Positions 43,452 to 53,274 are shown, numbered from the stretch's first letter. The stretch: DNA of 64,000 nt from Lepidurus packardi (GCA_023053545.1 JAKZAN010000002.1:914375-978374), one strand, 5' to 3'. The notes: generated from the letters alone by a model not told the origin. Made by a program: numbers and translations.

Positions 43452-44154
43452 AGTAGTATAGGTACCACCATTACTGCCACCTCCATTACTGCCGCACCAA
43501 TAGGAAGCCTCCATTTCTCCCAAGCCCCGCCCCTTTTATGGCTGCACCAATAGGATGCCTTCATTTCTCCCCTAGTCCCCGCCCTGACGCCTGCGCAGTA
43601 TGGTTTGACAACACCTAGTTTCTAGCGTTTCCGCCACATTCACGTTGGCGCTGTCCTCACAATTGAGCAGCTCTCGTGTCGACAACAGTGTCCTCCGCAA
43701 ACAAACTTAATTACCATTAAAGTTAAAGACACTTTTTCGGATTCGACATTAAAGTTAAGGACACTTTTTCGAGAATAGACATTAAAGTTAAAGACACTTT
43801 GCGAGATTCATCATTTAAGTTAAAGACACTTTTTTCACAAAATACACACACATTTAAGTAAAGACACTTTTTCAAAAATAGACATTAAAGTTAATGACAC
43901 TTTTTCGGAGATAGACATTTAAGTTAAAGACACTTTTTGTAAGTTTAACCTTCGAAATGTATTTTCTTTCAACAAATACAATTACAAATTCATTCAAAAT
44001 AATGGTTGGTGGTTTCACTACACTGTAAGATTTTTTGGAGAGTGTGCCATCATGCTCATCAGACTATCAACTGTTGCACACACACTGATAACACCAACTC
44101 TTGCGTTTGCACAACCCCTCTGGCTAGGATGCTCGTCAGCTCACACTCATGTGT
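43452..44154 (+). repeat. Polinton left TIR (703 bp)
   Basis: It aligns with the reverse complement of 58821-59648 from the terminus to CTCGTCAGCTCACACTC. The length difference is due mainly to fewer subterminal repeats here. Confidence 0.9.
43714..43945. repeat. Subterminal array in the left TIR, ~32-bp unit, seven copies
   Basis: Units contain CATTAAAGTTAAAGACACTTTTTCG with variants (AAGGACAC, AATGACAC, a CACACACA insertion in one). The right TIR has eleven. Confidence 0.9.
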
Positions 44155-44599
44155 TTGACACCCCATCAAAGCTGTGGCTGTTATTGAGTATTCGAGAATA
44201 CCATATAGTTTTTCATTGGCGCGCACTGTCAAACGTGTCACTTTGCTTTTCAATTGACCTGACGCATTGTTATAATGTTTGTCAAAAGCATACTCGTTGG
44301 GAGAGTCTTTCAATTTTTTTATCACATCGTTTAAAAACATTTTTCTCACCAATATTTGCTTCACAGTTTTTTCCCCATTGTTTAACTGTTCCATCACAAC
44401 ACTTAGCACTATTTTTAACAATGTTGGAGTGTTCTTGTCCACATTTTAATATAACACTGAGTGCTTCACTTTTGGTATCCATAGCGAATTGTTCTATAGA
44501 GAAAAACTTTGGAACAATACAATTTATCGATGGCGAGGGGATGTAGTCGTGATCGAATGTTGGGTCGATATACAATTCTGCACGAGTTCGCACCCTCAA
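44059..44599 (-). pseudogene. Unrecognised Polinton gene, frameshifted
   Basis: One frame (44599 to ~44450) begins MRVRTRAELYIDPTFDHDYIP (in part) and reads PSINCIVPKFFSIEQF. Near 44450, at an AAAA run, the sensible reading moves to another frame that continues KNTPTLLKIVLSVVMEQL and GILEYSITATALMG and enters the left TIR. I do not recognise a fold. Both parts have the composition of real protein, but this rests on judgement only. Confidence 0.35.
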
Positions 44600-44835
44600 A
44601 CTCTTTGTATCAAAAACGAGTTTAGATTATTTATTTGAACATAAACTTTGTGATAATAATTACAGTTTGCCTTGATGTTGGAGTAAAGCTTATGCGAGCG
44701 TCCACAAGAACTTCATTTATTTGTTATGTAGTAATATTTATTATTATCACGTGTTACTACGTTTTTGATAACCTTCACAGCAGCACTGTAAATACCAAAT
44801 TTACCCAAAATGAATTTTAACATGTTGAATACATT

Positions 44836-45297
44836 TCAATACATACAAACATTTACAGAATTATCGTTGTTAAATGTGCAGGTGTAAACAAACATTGGTT
44901 CTACAATTTCTGTAGAAGTCCACGTGGATTGCATATAGTCATTCCACAGGAAATGATCGGCAACATCCGTCGACCAGGTCAGTCCATCATCAAGCAGACA
45001 TCCGTTAATAGATTGAATAGAAGCGGTCTCACCACCAACGAATAGGTTCACAAGCATTCTTTGTTGAGAAGGTTCTGGAATAAACCGGAAAGCACCATCT
45101 TGCGCGCAAACCCAAATTTCGTTGAAATTGTTGTGAAACACAATCGGATCTTCGTTATGTATAAATTTAATACATGCTTGACTCGAACTATCACACGTTA
45201 CAAGACATTGATAACCATTTGCAGTTGCTATGTAAATACGAAATTTACCCAAAGCAGTAACAAAACTTTTTGGAGAGCGTGCCATCATGCTCGTCGG
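44836..45297 (-). CDS. Hypothetical Polinton protein (~153 aa)
   Basis: The start is taken at MMARSPKSFVTALG because the upstream in-frame part lies in a repeat related to the TIR. It contains GYQCLVTCDSSSQACIKF, FNEIWVCAQDGAFRFIP and MLVNLFVGGETAS. Not recognised; it has several Cys and no obvious signal or membrane segment. Its 5' end overlaps the inner-TIR-like repeat (45265-45640), which may supply its promoter. Confidence 0.45.
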   Translation of the reverse strand, partial: PTSMMARSPKSFVTALGKFRIYIATANGYQCLVTCDSSSQACIKFIHNEDPIVFHNNFNEIWVCAQDGAFRFIPEPSQQRMLVNLFVGGETASIQSINGCLLDDGLTWSTDVADHFLWNDYMQSTWTSTEIVEPMFVYTCTFNNDNSVNVCMY

Positions 45298-45640
45298 GCA
45301 GTCAACTGTCGCACACGCACACACTCTCTGATAACGCCAGTGCACTCTACACACACACTAGAATGTTCAACGATACCAACTCTTGCGCTTGCGCACCCCT
45401 CAAGCTGAGATGTTGACCAATCCCCACTCTTCCCTCAGGTTAGTGTGTTTGACAACCCACACTGTTGCGCTCGCACACCCTCTCATGCAGGAGTGTTGAC
45501 CAATCCCATTCTTCCATCGACACACCCCTCAGACTTGACTGTGTGACTACCCCCATTGTTATGCATGCACACTCTCAGGCTAGGGTGTTTGACAACCCAC
45601 ACTCTTGCGCCTGTGCACCCCATCACTGATTGGTTGATAA
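45265..45640. repeat. Degenerate internal repeats related to the inner end of the TIRs
   Basis: GGAGAGCGTGCCATCATGCTC matches GGAGAGTGTGCCATCATGCTC in the TIRs and is followed by the same CAACTGT...GCACACACAC...CAACTCTTGCG(C/T)TTGC series. After that, 4-5 diverged copies of a block with TTGCGC...GCACACCCTC and GTGTTTGACAACCCACACT follow. Confidence 0.7.
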
Positions 45641-45697
45641 ATTCGCTATCTCGCGTCGACACAGTTTCCCCTACCCTTGCAGTCGGCCGATCTTCTT

Positions 45698-45733
45698 TAT
45701 AAACAGCACACATCCTTTTAGAAGTATTCAGTC
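45698..45733 (+). promoter_or_regulatory. TATA (TATAAA) plus TCAGTC initiator
   Basis: TATAAA at 45698-45703 and ATTCAGTC at 45726-45733, about 30 bases apart, 22 bases before the ATG at 45755. Confidence 0.65.
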
Positions 45734-45754
45734 AGCTTTCTGAATTTGATAATA

Positions 45755-46357
45755 ATGTCAAACTCTAACAAGCAGACTGGAGCAGTCTCCAATTCCGGAT
45801 TTAGAAGCGAGCGTAAATGGCAACCCGTCTACGCTGAAGAAAGCCCAACCCGTTTTCAAGAGAAGACAGTGCATGTCAAAGGACATTGGCACTGCACACT
45901 CAGGAAACCGGCAAAACGTTGGGTGGTGGCAGTAAAAGTGTTACGAGCCACCGGAGAGCCGACAACCTATGGCGCCACATACGGTTTTCCAACCGATCAT
46001 CTCGAGGATGTAATCGATGCGTTGCTAGTACTGAAAGAGTACATCAACAACCAAGAGGACAAGTCTGAAGACTCTGATATTGAAATAGAAGAGGTGTGCC
46101 CGCCAATTAAAGAAGACAAGAAACGTACCATTGTCAAAATGAACGCTTCCAATACGAAAGTAAAAGAATTCAAGAAGCGCAAGATCGTCAAAATGATGGA
46201 AGATTCTGACGCTGAAGTAGAAGAGGCGACACCCACGTTTGAAGACAAGAAGCATAAACCCACCATGGTTGAAGACTCTGATGTTGAAATAGAAGAGCAT
46301 AAGTCAACCAAAGTAAAAGCTGTTGTCAATGGTCGCACTCTTCGTCCACGTTTTTAA
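45755..46357 (+). CDS. Unrecognised Polinton protein with possible ssDNA-binding-like fold and acidic/basic repeats (200 aa)
   Basis: The first half (WQPVYAEESPTRFQEKTVHV, HWHCTLRKPAKRWVVAVKVL, TYGATYGFPTDHLEDVIDAL) has alternating strands and a terminal helix reminiscent of PC4-like single-strand binders, which is only a suggestion. The second half has three or four repeats of EDSDxEIEE plus Lys-rich links (KKRTIVKM, KKRKIVKM) and ends in RTLRPRF. It is one of the few plus-strand genes and has its own TATA/Inr. It could be a DNA-binding or early regulatory protein. Confidence 0.55.
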   Translation: MSNSNKQTGAVSNSGFRSERKWQPVYAEESPTRFQEKTVHVKGHWHCTLRKPAKRWVVAVKVLRATGEPTTYGATYGFPTDHLEDVIDALLVLKEYINNQEDKSEDSDIEIEEVCPPIKEDKKRTIVKMNASNTKVKEFKKRKIVKMMEDSDAEVEEATPTFEDKKHKPTMVEDSDVEIEEHKSTKVKAVVNGRTLRPRF

Positions 46358-46455
46358 TAACGGGGTATGCAAATGTCTCTAATAACATAGAGATACACCA
46401 TCTGTATTGTTTGACATTGTCAGAAATACACTATTTGTATTGAAATTTGTTTGTA

Positions 46456-47016
46456 TTATTCATCATCATCATACAAAGCTCGACAGGTTTGGTCAGTACA
46501 CACAATTCGTAGGGGTTTCAATTGTAATCCATATCTTTGTTGAATTTGCTTTTCAACCCAGCGATCTTGTTGTAAAAGTCGAGTTTTACCGCTATTGCAA
46601 AGAAAAGGAATTATAATATTTTTCAAAGAATGATTTCGAGCTCGCTGTAAAGCCACATAAAGACACCATTGTCCACAAGCGCGCGATGTAGGATGTTGAA
46701 GGGTTAAAGGATGGTTTTGCCAGAGGTGCGAACCACACCGTGTGGCAAAGTCCGGATGGTAGCTATGGATGCTTTGACCTAAACTATCGAAAAATTCAAC
46801 TGGTTGCAGCGGGGTGACAATAGCCGGAACATAAATTAAAAGCCAATGAACACCTTCATGTTGATGAGGGTGAGTGTTGCAAATAACAAGTAAAGGTTTC
46901 CCAGAGTTGGACTTGAGACGAGTAAGATGGTCGCGAGGAATAACCCAAGTTTCAAAACCACGTTTTTGAATAACAGGGTCATGACGCAAGATATGATAAA
47001 GCTGGCTAGTATTCAT
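46456..47016 (-). CDS. Adenain-like cysteine protease (Polinton PRO)
   Basis: The start is at MNTSQLYHILR, the first ATG. Catalytic His in GVHWLLIYVP, acidic residue in VEFFDSLGQ, and Cys in ACGQWCLYVAL follow the adenovirus-protease/ULP order. In Polintons and adenoviruses this enzyme processes virion proteins during maturation. About 186 residues, the normal size. The C-terminal tail after the catalytic Cys is basic. No breaks seen. Confidence 0.85.
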   Translation of the reverse strand: MNTSQLYHILRHDPVIQKRGFETWVIPRDHLTRLKSNSGKPLLVICNTHPHQHEGVHWLLIYVPAIVTPLQPVEFFDSLGQSIHSYHPDFATRCGSHLWQNHPLTLQHPTSRACGQWCLYVALQRARNHSLKNIIIPFLCNSGKTRLLQQDRWVEKQIQQRYGLQLKPLRIVCTDQTCRALYDDDE

Positions 47017-47128
47017 AGCTAAATAAATCAAGACTTTTATCCACTTCAAAGGTTTGGTGTGTATTGATGATTCAAAGGTTCACTGTCAACAAACATTTGA
47101 ACCATGAAAACATAACTAATCAACTCAT

Positions 47129-48397
47129 TCAACGAGAATTTGACAAAGAATCTGTTTCGCTAAAAACAATCATAGTTAAAGAATCGACTACTGCTTTAGA
47201 AAAGCGAACATCTATTTTCAAATTCCCCTCTTTCAACATTCCAAAACCTTCGGTGACGGGAATAATTTGAAAACCGTAAAGACGATAGTACTGTTGGTAA
47301 AGTTCACGTTCAAATGATAGTCCAACCTCTGAGTTCACTAGATTGTAACAATCTAAAAGCGAGTAATAACCCAACAAGTATTCATCAGAACCAACAGGAA
47401 TACTTGGAAAAGGAACTTCTTCATTGTTGAGGGACACGCTTATGGTAGATACATTATGATGTTGAAACAGGTAAGGATTGCTAAGCCAATCACCCATGAA
47501 AGCTTTAGTAGGCAAGAAACCGATAACTATCCGTCGAGGAACGCGACGCAGGTAGGAATCTTCCACAGTTTTTTGCATGGTGCCAGCAGGTATGGTAAAA
47601 GAGCGAACGTCAGTTTTAAGAAAAGGATATTTGGCTACATTACCCCCCAACAACATTTTCTCCAATCCTAAGCGATATTCAGAATTGAGAGTATGAACTC
47701 GCAACACCATTTGAGCTTTTTCGATAACAACTTTGTAGGAATAAGTCTGTGTTGCAGGTAACGCATTGTGGCTAATCAAGAAACTATCAGCTTGTCGATG
47801 TAACCGTAAGACGCAGCTTACATCGGGCAGCAACAGTTTGGGACATTGGAATAAATCCACATTCAAGACGCCCATAAGTTCCACTAATTTAGATTTTTCT
47901 GTGAAAGTTTTACGCAAAAGAGACGAACTACCGGTTTCTATAACGTCAGCATTTTCATCTTTGATGTAGAGAGCAGCAGTACCAAAACTTCGATGATATT
48001 CTTCACCATGGCGTAGCAAACAATTTAAAAAACTTTTGTAACCGTAATTTTGCCCTGAAGAAGTGACAAGCGTATCGTTGAGATACAGATCAACTTGACT
48101 AAAGAGCGAATGAAGCAGATTGTTGACTGGAAAAACAGAATCTGAATCTGTAATATTAACCCCGTCGCTGCGTACAATTTTAACTTGCGCGTAAAGCTGG
48201 GGACGTTCCAGATCCAAAAATTGGTTGGAGTGGGTGGAAAAATTAAATTCTATAGGAGCTACATTGTCTTTGGATGACGCGCGAGTTTGAACAATAAAAT
48301 CTTTAGATTGACTAATACCAGCTTCAGTATGAGGAATACTCAACAAGTCTAGTTTGTCTGAAATGAAAGGTGTGCTACCCTCGCGGATGGTATCCAT
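47129..48397 (-). CDS. Major capsid protein, double jelly-roll type (Polinton MCP/PY)
   Basis: 422 residues. The segment FPVNNLLHSLFSQVDLYLND followed by TSSGQNYGYKSFLNCLL is a hallmark of Polinton major capsid proteins. Later β-rich segments (RRVPRRIVIGFLPTKAF, SEVGLSFERELYQQYYRLYG) fit the second jelly roll. It would form the hexon-like capsomers of an icosahedral shell. The ATG follows the stop codon of the upstream gene (48398) without a gap. The frame is intact. Confidence 0.88.
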   Translation of the reverse strand: MDTIREGSTPFISDKLDLLSIPHTEAGISQSKDFIVQTRASSKDNVAPIEFNFSTHSNQFLDLERPQLYAQVKIVRSDGVNITDSDSVFPVNNLLHSLFSQVDLYLNDTLVTSSGQNYGYKSFLNCLLRHGEEYHRSFGTAALYIKDENADVIETGSSSLLRKTFTEKSKLVELMGVLNVDLFQCPKLLLPDVSCVLRLHRQADSFLISHNALPATQTYSYKVVIEKAQMVLRVHTLNSEYRLGLEKMLLGGNVAKYPFLKTDVRSFTIPAGTMQKTVEDSYLRRVPRRIVIGFLPTKAFMGDWLSNPYLFQHHNVSTISVSLNNEEVPFPSIPVGSDEYLLGYYSLLDCYNLVNSEVGLSFERELYQQYYRLYGFQIIPVTEGFGMLKEGNLKIDVRFSKAVVDSLTMIVFSETDSLSNSR

Positions 48398-48961
48398 CTA
48401 ACCGAATATATCGGCGGCTGTTTTTCGTTTAATTGAGCGCTTCTTGACACGAGGTTTTTTACGTTTGACTGCTGAAGATTTACGTTTACGTCCGCTACCT
48501 GTTTGATAAGGTGCCACAGCACCCGCTAATTTTCGACGAGGACGACAACGACGACGACGAGGTGTTTTCACAACTGTGGTGCTATACATACTGAGCTGTC
48601 GTTGAAGAGGAGTTTTGTTTAAGAATTGAATGAACCCTTGTCCAACTTGAGCTTTTGCATCGTTGGTGTTGCGTTGCAAAATTTCTTGACCCATTTGTTG
48701 TAAACTTTCCATACCTCGAGTTTTCATGGTGTCTGTCAATTTCTTACCCGATGAGACATCACGAGCCACGTTTCTAACTAGATGTCTGAGCGAGGGTGCT
48801 ACTAATCCACGGAAAATTGGTATTATGTAGTGCGAGAAAAATCCATAACCACGTTGACGGTGGTTGCCTCGATAAAAAGTTTCACCTCCACCACCTCGCT
48901 GTTGTGGGTTTAACGCCTTCATATAACATTCAACCGATAAACATCCCTTAAAAGGCGCCAT
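48398..48961 (-). CDS. Polinton PX-like core / membrane-active protein
   Basis: The start is at MAPFKGCLSVECYMKAL; the ATG overlaps the end of the penton frame by 14 bases. A Gly-rich stretch (QRGGGGETFYRG) leads to an amphipathic hydrophobic segment (GYGFFSHYIIPIFRGLVAPS) and then VRNVARDVSSGKKL, as in adenovirus pVI/pX-type and Polinton PX proteins. The C-terminus is very basic (TPRRRRCRPRRKL, KRKKPRVKKRSIKRK), suiting DNA or capsid-interior binding. 187 residues, intact. Confidence 0.7.
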   Translation of the reverse strand: MAPFKGCLSVECYMKALNPQQRGGGGETFYRGNHRQRGYGFFSHYIIPIFRGLVAPSLRHLVRNVARDVSSGKKLTDTMKTRGMESLQQMGQEILQRNTNDAKAQVGQGFIQFLNKTPLQRQLSMYSTTVVKTPRRRRCRPRRKLAGAVAPYQTGSGRKRKSSAVKRKKPRVKKRSIKRKTAADIFG

Positions 48962-49816
48962 GAGAGCGAACTCGTTGTAGATGTAGTATAGCCGACACTG
49001 TCCCAGCTTGGAATAAAACAGGTAGACCAGTACCTGTCTTAATATAGATGTGAATTGTATCAATGTAACCTCGACTAAGGGGGATATAGTAATTGTGATT
49101 AAAACTAACTGAGACTAGGTCACCCTCTCTCATTTCGGTGGAAAGAGGGATGGTGCGTAAAAGAGGAGCGCTGGTATCCCCCACGAAACTCGATTGTATA
49201 ATATCACAATAAACGTATAAATTGTGAGCACCACTTTTCAGATCTGGTGTTAGACTCGAATTACATTCCCCACGACCTTTGACCACCCGTAATTTGTCCT
49301 GATCCATGAACCCTAAGATAGCTTTAACCCGTGCCGGTAAAATAATTTCGCAAGCTTCCAAATCGGAACCGGGGGTAGTTTCAAGCTCACTGTTTTCTTT
49401 TTGTCACGGTAAACAAATTCGACTCTCCGAGATTTATCCAATAGAGTCGGAAACATACGGTCAAGACCACTGTTGAGATCGCTCACCAACCGATCTATAG
49501 AATCGTACACTTCCAAATTGTGTAAATTGATTTTAGTTAGCTCTTCCTTCGATGAAATTTCTACTACTTCTTTGGTTAAACCATCAGTCTGTTTTTTAGA
49601 TTTGATTTCAGTGTGTGCAATCATAAAATTCTCTTCTTCGCTTAAAGTATGCATACTGTTCACAAATAGAAATTCCACCAAAGCCACCTCATACTCATCT
49701 ACAGGGACATGTATTGGTTCGCACAATAGAGTTCGATAATTACTCATAGTATTATGAGGATAATGCGACATGGATGAGTTAGAAGGTAACGTGATATACT
49801 TTTCATTGTGGGTCAT
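48948..49816 (-). pseudogene. Penton (minor capsid, single jelly roll) with a frameshift
   Basis: The first part (from 49816) reads KYITLPSNSSMSHYPHNTMS and EVALVEFLFVNSMHTL, the typical Polinton penton start. Near 49340-49390, beside a C5 run, the sensible reading moves to the next frame, which continues EIILPARVKAILGF, YVYCDIIQSSFVGDTSAPLL and YYIPLSRGYIDTIHIYI to 48948. A one-base change or a sequencing error in the C run explains it; a programmed shift is possible but unsupported. The start codon overlaps the integrase stop by four bases (ATGA). It forms capsid vertices in relatives. Confidence 0.8.
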
Positions 49817-51021
49817 GGTGACTGTCGACTAGATCGCATGCGACCCGAATACAGATTGCTGGGAGGTTTTAAAGTCTTCCGTGTGCTGACAAAGTCTTGC
49901 CAGAAAGGTGTTAACTCTCGAGCGTTTACCCAAGTATTGAACTCGGTTGGCCAACCTTTCCATGTTATATAGTACTCGGTCTCACCCACCGAGTTGCAAC
50001 GTTGTTTGAGCACTTTTTCGATGGGGTACAAAGCTTTAAAGTTAGGTGGCGCCACATGGGTTAATTCAATACCGTAAAATTGACCAATAATATCTTCCTT
50101 TTGGAGATGAACTAAATTGTAAGTTACAGGTTGAGTAAGATTCACCGTTTCAATCTTGTATATCTCGTATGTGTTTTGAACAATATAGCCTTTATTAAAA
50201 AATGGTTTTGTATCGTTTTTAATCCGTACGTAATCACCTACACTGAAGGTGGGCTGACGAGTTTTAACAGCTGCACTGCGCATCTTATGAATATGTCGAG
50301 CTACCTCATCTTGGTTTTCCACGGTGACTTCCACAGGAGCCCGACCAATGGTTCGATGGTAACTCCGATTGTAGTTATCCACTAATTGTGGTAACACATC
50401 TATGAAACGTTCGGTATGATGTTGAGTCATGTAACGCGAGATTCGCTCTAGGAGGGTGCGATGGACTCGTTCCACAATCGGTGCTTTAGTTTCTTGAGTC
50501 CGAGTTAGATAAAATTTGACACCTGCGTCTTTAAGATATTTTTGGAACGCGTGATTGAGAAATTCTGTACCCTGATCCGTGTTGAAATGTTTGGGTATTA
50601 ATCTTGTGTTTGTAATATGTTGTTGTAAGGTTGCGAGTACAGTAGGTCCAGTCTTGTTGGAGATTGGATAGACCCAGAGATAACGACTATGAACATCAAT
50701 AATAGTAAAAAGAAAGTTCATTCCATTATTCATTCGACTCCAGCGTTGTACATCAACCAAATCAGCCTGCCAAAGATCATGAAGCGTAGAAGTGATTACA
50801 TATCGACGTGGAAAGCGACGAGGATTGTTCCGATGTAGAGTATAACTATTAAGATAGCTCAAAGCTTGGCGGGCGGTGGTAAGGTTAATATTAGCGGCTT
50901 TCGGGTATTGCTGTTTGGCGTAACGCAACAAACGTTGTAAACCACCATAAGCACCCAAAGACGAAGGATCCGTATAGAGTTCATGCCAATCGTCTCGAGT
51001 AAGCCATGTCTTTTCTACCAT
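49813..51021 (-). CDS. Retroviral-type integrase with chromodomain (Polinton INT)
   Basis: 402 residues. The catalytic core has Asp in LWQADLVDVQRW, Asp in HFNTDQGTEFLN and Glu in APIVERVHRTLL, the D,D-35-E pattern. A C-terminal chromodomain-like segment follows (IEKVLKQR ... YYITWKGWPTEFNTWV). Such enzymes insert the element and generate the 6-bp duplication seen at its ends; the chromodomain may direct it to marked chromatin. The frame is intact, so this protein could still act on defective copies. Confidence 0.93.
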   Translation of the reverse strand: MVEKTWLTRDDWHELYTDPSSLGAYGGLQRLLRYAKQQYPKAANINLTTARQALSYLNSYTLHRNNPRRFPRRYVITSTLHDLWQADLVDVQRWSRMNNGMNFLFTIIDVHSRYLWVYPISNKTGPTVLATLQQHITNTRLIPKHFNTDQGTEFLNHAFQKYLKDAGVKFYLTRTQETKAPIVERVHRTLLERISRYMTQHHTERFIDVLPQLVDNYNRSYHRTIGRAPVEVTVENQDEVARHIHKMRSAAVKTRQPTFSVGDYVRIKNDTKPFFNKGYIVQNTYEIYKIETVNLTQPVTYNLVHLQKEDIIGQFYGIELTHVAPPNFKALYPIEKVLKQRCNSVGETEYYITWKGWPTEFNTWVNARELTPFWQDFVSTRKTLKPPSNLYSGRMRSSRQSP

Positions 51022-51209
51022 TTCAAGCTAAATTTTGCCACTGAGGACTTGATCCAGCTCGAGCGCGTTTATACGATCGGGTGACTCTAGGGCTGGGTGG
51101 AGTGATACCGCGCGAATGGAGCAGTTTCAAACGTTCAATCTCTTTTAGCCGTTTCTATTTAACAATAAGCTGGGTGGGAAAATTAATATCGGCTAACGCG
51201 CGTGAAAAA

Positions 51210-51881
51210 TCATCCATTCGAGGTAAAAAGCGACCCTTGTTGTGTGAAAAGAGATCTCATGTAATCTGACACATGGCTGTTTTCTATAGTTTCCCCATAT
51301 AGTTTTAGAGTACTGTCAGGATTAACTGTAATTATGTGTGCATATTCAGGTTTTGTAAGATACTCGCTAGCTGTCAACGCTTTCTCACGATATTGGTCGT
51401 CCACTTTAACCATAAATTGGGTAACGCTGGGGGTCTCTTCAACACTTGACTGCAATGGACTATCATACATGTCGGGTTTAGAAATGTTATTAATCGGTGT
51501 TTGAAAGGGTTGTGGTGAAAAGCTGCGAGTGTTGTTTACACGTGTGGGTGTTAAATCACTCTCAACACCCCCATGTTTTAAAGATGGAACCTTGGGAACA
51601 GAAGGTAAAGAAACATGTGTTGACGATGCAGCCCTCTCATGACCTGGGTGAGCAGCCTTGTAGCGTTGAAACGTTTTTTCAAACAGGTGCAACTTATTCT
51701 CAATGCTTAATTCAGGATTATTGAGAATATTCCGCATTTCCTCTTCCGCCCGATAAAATTCTGTTAGTTTGAAACTGGGGGGCGGTTTTATGGCAGACTG
51801 CGATTCCCGATGCAAAACTTGATCAATTTTGTTGGCTATGTCTAGCGGCACTAACCGCATGGGACGCGCTGCTTTGGCCAT
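51210..51881 (-). CDS. Conserved Polinton-type protein, 223 aa, function unknown
   Basis: It begins MAKAARPMRLVPLDIANKID, has a short helical region (LTEFYRAEEEMRNILN), a Ser/Pro-rich linker, and a C-terminal module reading YAHIITVNPDSTLKLYGE and SHVSDYMRSLF. This N-terminal/linker/C-terminal plan recurs in Polintons beside the short protein below; its role is not established. It overlaps the upstream gene by 59 bases. Confidence 0.6.
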   Translation of the reverse strand: MAKAARPMRLVPLDIANKIDQVLHRESQSAIKPPPSFKLTEFYRAEEEMRNILNNPELSIENKLHLFEKTFQRYKAAHPGHERAASSTHVSLPSVPKVPSLKHGGVESDLTPTRVNNTRSFSPQPFQTPINNISKPDMYDSPLQSSVEETPSVTQFMVKVDDQYREKALTASEYLTKPEYAHIITVNPDSTLKLYGETIENSHVSDYMRSLFTQQGSLFTSNG

Positions 51882-52200
51882 GGCGACGTAAAAAAGCTAA
51901 AGCGGGGTTAAGTACGTTTAAAATAAATCCTCCACCCTTCTGTACTATTCGTTTATGACGATAGCGGAAACTCTGTTTGGATTGAGCCAAATCTCGAAGA
52001 ATAGACTTGAAACGACGTAGCTTTTGTTTCTCTTTTTCCTGAAGAGGGATAACACCCTTGACTAAATTCAAGATGATTTCGCAAATAACGTTAATAAGGG
52101 GTCGGTCAGCGTTCTGAAGGATAATTTGACGGAGTTTGGGCTGACAGCGACATAAAGTTTTCAAATAAGGTTTGTATTTCTTCACCTGTTTAAGACACAT
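51823..52200 (-). CDS. Short conserved Polinton protein (125 aa) with QKGGGF motif
   Basis: It reads LCRCQPKLRQIILQNADRPL, then CEIILNLVKGVIPL, then KLRRFKSILRDLA, then a basic IVQKGGGFILNVLNPALAFL and a short tail. A helical basic domain followed by a Gly-rich turn and hydrophobic helix is shared by a common small Maverick/adintovirus protein. The hydrophobic end suggests a membrane-active or virion-associated role; this is inference. Confidence 0.65.
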   Translation of the reverse strand: MCLKQVKKYKPYLKTLCRCQPKLRQIILQNADRPLINVICEIILNLVKGVIPLQEKEKQKLRRFKSILRDLAQSKQSFRYRHKRIVQKGGGFILNVLNPALAFLRRHGQSSASHAVSAARHSQQN

Positions 52201-52246
52201 CCTCTCGTTGTCTGTTTACCTCCAAAGCCAGTGTGCGACTAAAGGT

Positions 52247-52390
52247 TTACCCACTCGAAGATCGCACTTTAAAGGCTAAAATAAGACGCGTCATAATCGA
52301 CAACCATTCAGCTAGAGTTTGAAGGGTTTGCGTGGCAACCTGTCGACAGCGAGTGCGCCATTTCTTCCCAAATCTTTTATCATGAACCAT
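52247..52390 (-). CDS. Small open frame (47 aa) between polymerase and the short protein
   Basis: MVHDKRFGKKWRTRCRQV, then TLQTLAEWLSIMTRLILAF. It is basic and then amphipathic or hydrophobic. Its position in a compact gene row and its composition suggest a real small gene, but the short length makes this weak. Confidence 0.4.
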   Translation of the reverse strand: MVHDKRFGKKWRTRCRQVATQTLQTLAEWLSIMTRLILAFKVRSSSG

Positions 52391-53217
52391 CTTGCAGCTT
52401 CAAAGGTTGAGTGACAACTAAACTAGACATGGGTTATAGACACAATTTAAACTTTATTCATCATCTTCATTACAATATCCGTAAGCGTGACTGGTAACAA
52501 GATCTGGGAGCCAGAAACGTTTATCATCAAGAGCAGACAATGACAATTTACGAGTTTGATAAGTATAAATTTGATGGTTGAATGAGCGGAGAGTGGTATT
52601 GGTAGTATATACCTCGCTGCGCTCACCATACAACACTTGACGGTAAAGGTCTAACGATAATTCACGACGGGTGGCTTCTCGGGTAGTGCCCTTGGCCTTT
52701 CGTTGTTCTTCACCCGTGTCAAAACGTATACAATAGAGTTTGGGTCGTAAAGCTACAATTTCCACAATACGGTTTTGTCCAGCCTCGTTCTTAAACATGC
52801 CTAGACGTTTATCGTTGTCAGCATAGTAATATGGACTGGATGGATGTTGGTTGGAGGTATCAAAGTGGGTGGTTAGACGATGACGCATCTCTTCCCAGAA
52901 TCCGGTAGGGCTTTCCACACTGTAGCAAAAACTTTCGGTATCGGTAAAAACCAAGCGGCAGCGCGAACCAAAATGTGGGCGAATAATGTTGTAGTGGAAA
53001 TCGTACATATGCATTTTGGCTAATTCCAATATTGCAAAACCTACAAGGATTGGTTTGTTATAAAAAACGTCGGTTTTTCTCATCTGGATGAGTGCTAAAT
53101 CATTCGAAATGCGTCGTGCATGGCTGAAGGCTGGACTGGCTGTTAAACTCACAAGAGTTTTCTCGTTGTTTATTACGTAGATGTTGACTCGGTTGTCTAC
53201 GTTTTCTACAGTTTTAC

Positions 53218-53274
53218 CTGAAATGTTAACCGAAGGTTAGTCAAAAGTATGAGTTTAAGTTAGAATGATTTTAC
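53218..53274 (-). other. 57-bp intron in polymerase motif B region
   Basis: Donor TTTG|GTAAAA and acceptor ATTTCAG|GT. Removal keeps the frame and rebuilds the Gly-Lys that follows the motif B Asn-Ser. Unspliced, the frame stops within a few codons. Confidence 0.8.

Noticed and set aside
43714..43945. CRISPR-like array
   Set aside because: The ~32-bp units are direct repeats without unique spacers and lie within a TIR of a eukaryotic element.
48398..49063. Longer start for the PX-like gene (at 49063)
   Set aside because: The upstream part lies within the penton frame; the ATG at 48961 gives the family-typical start and the compact overlap usual here.
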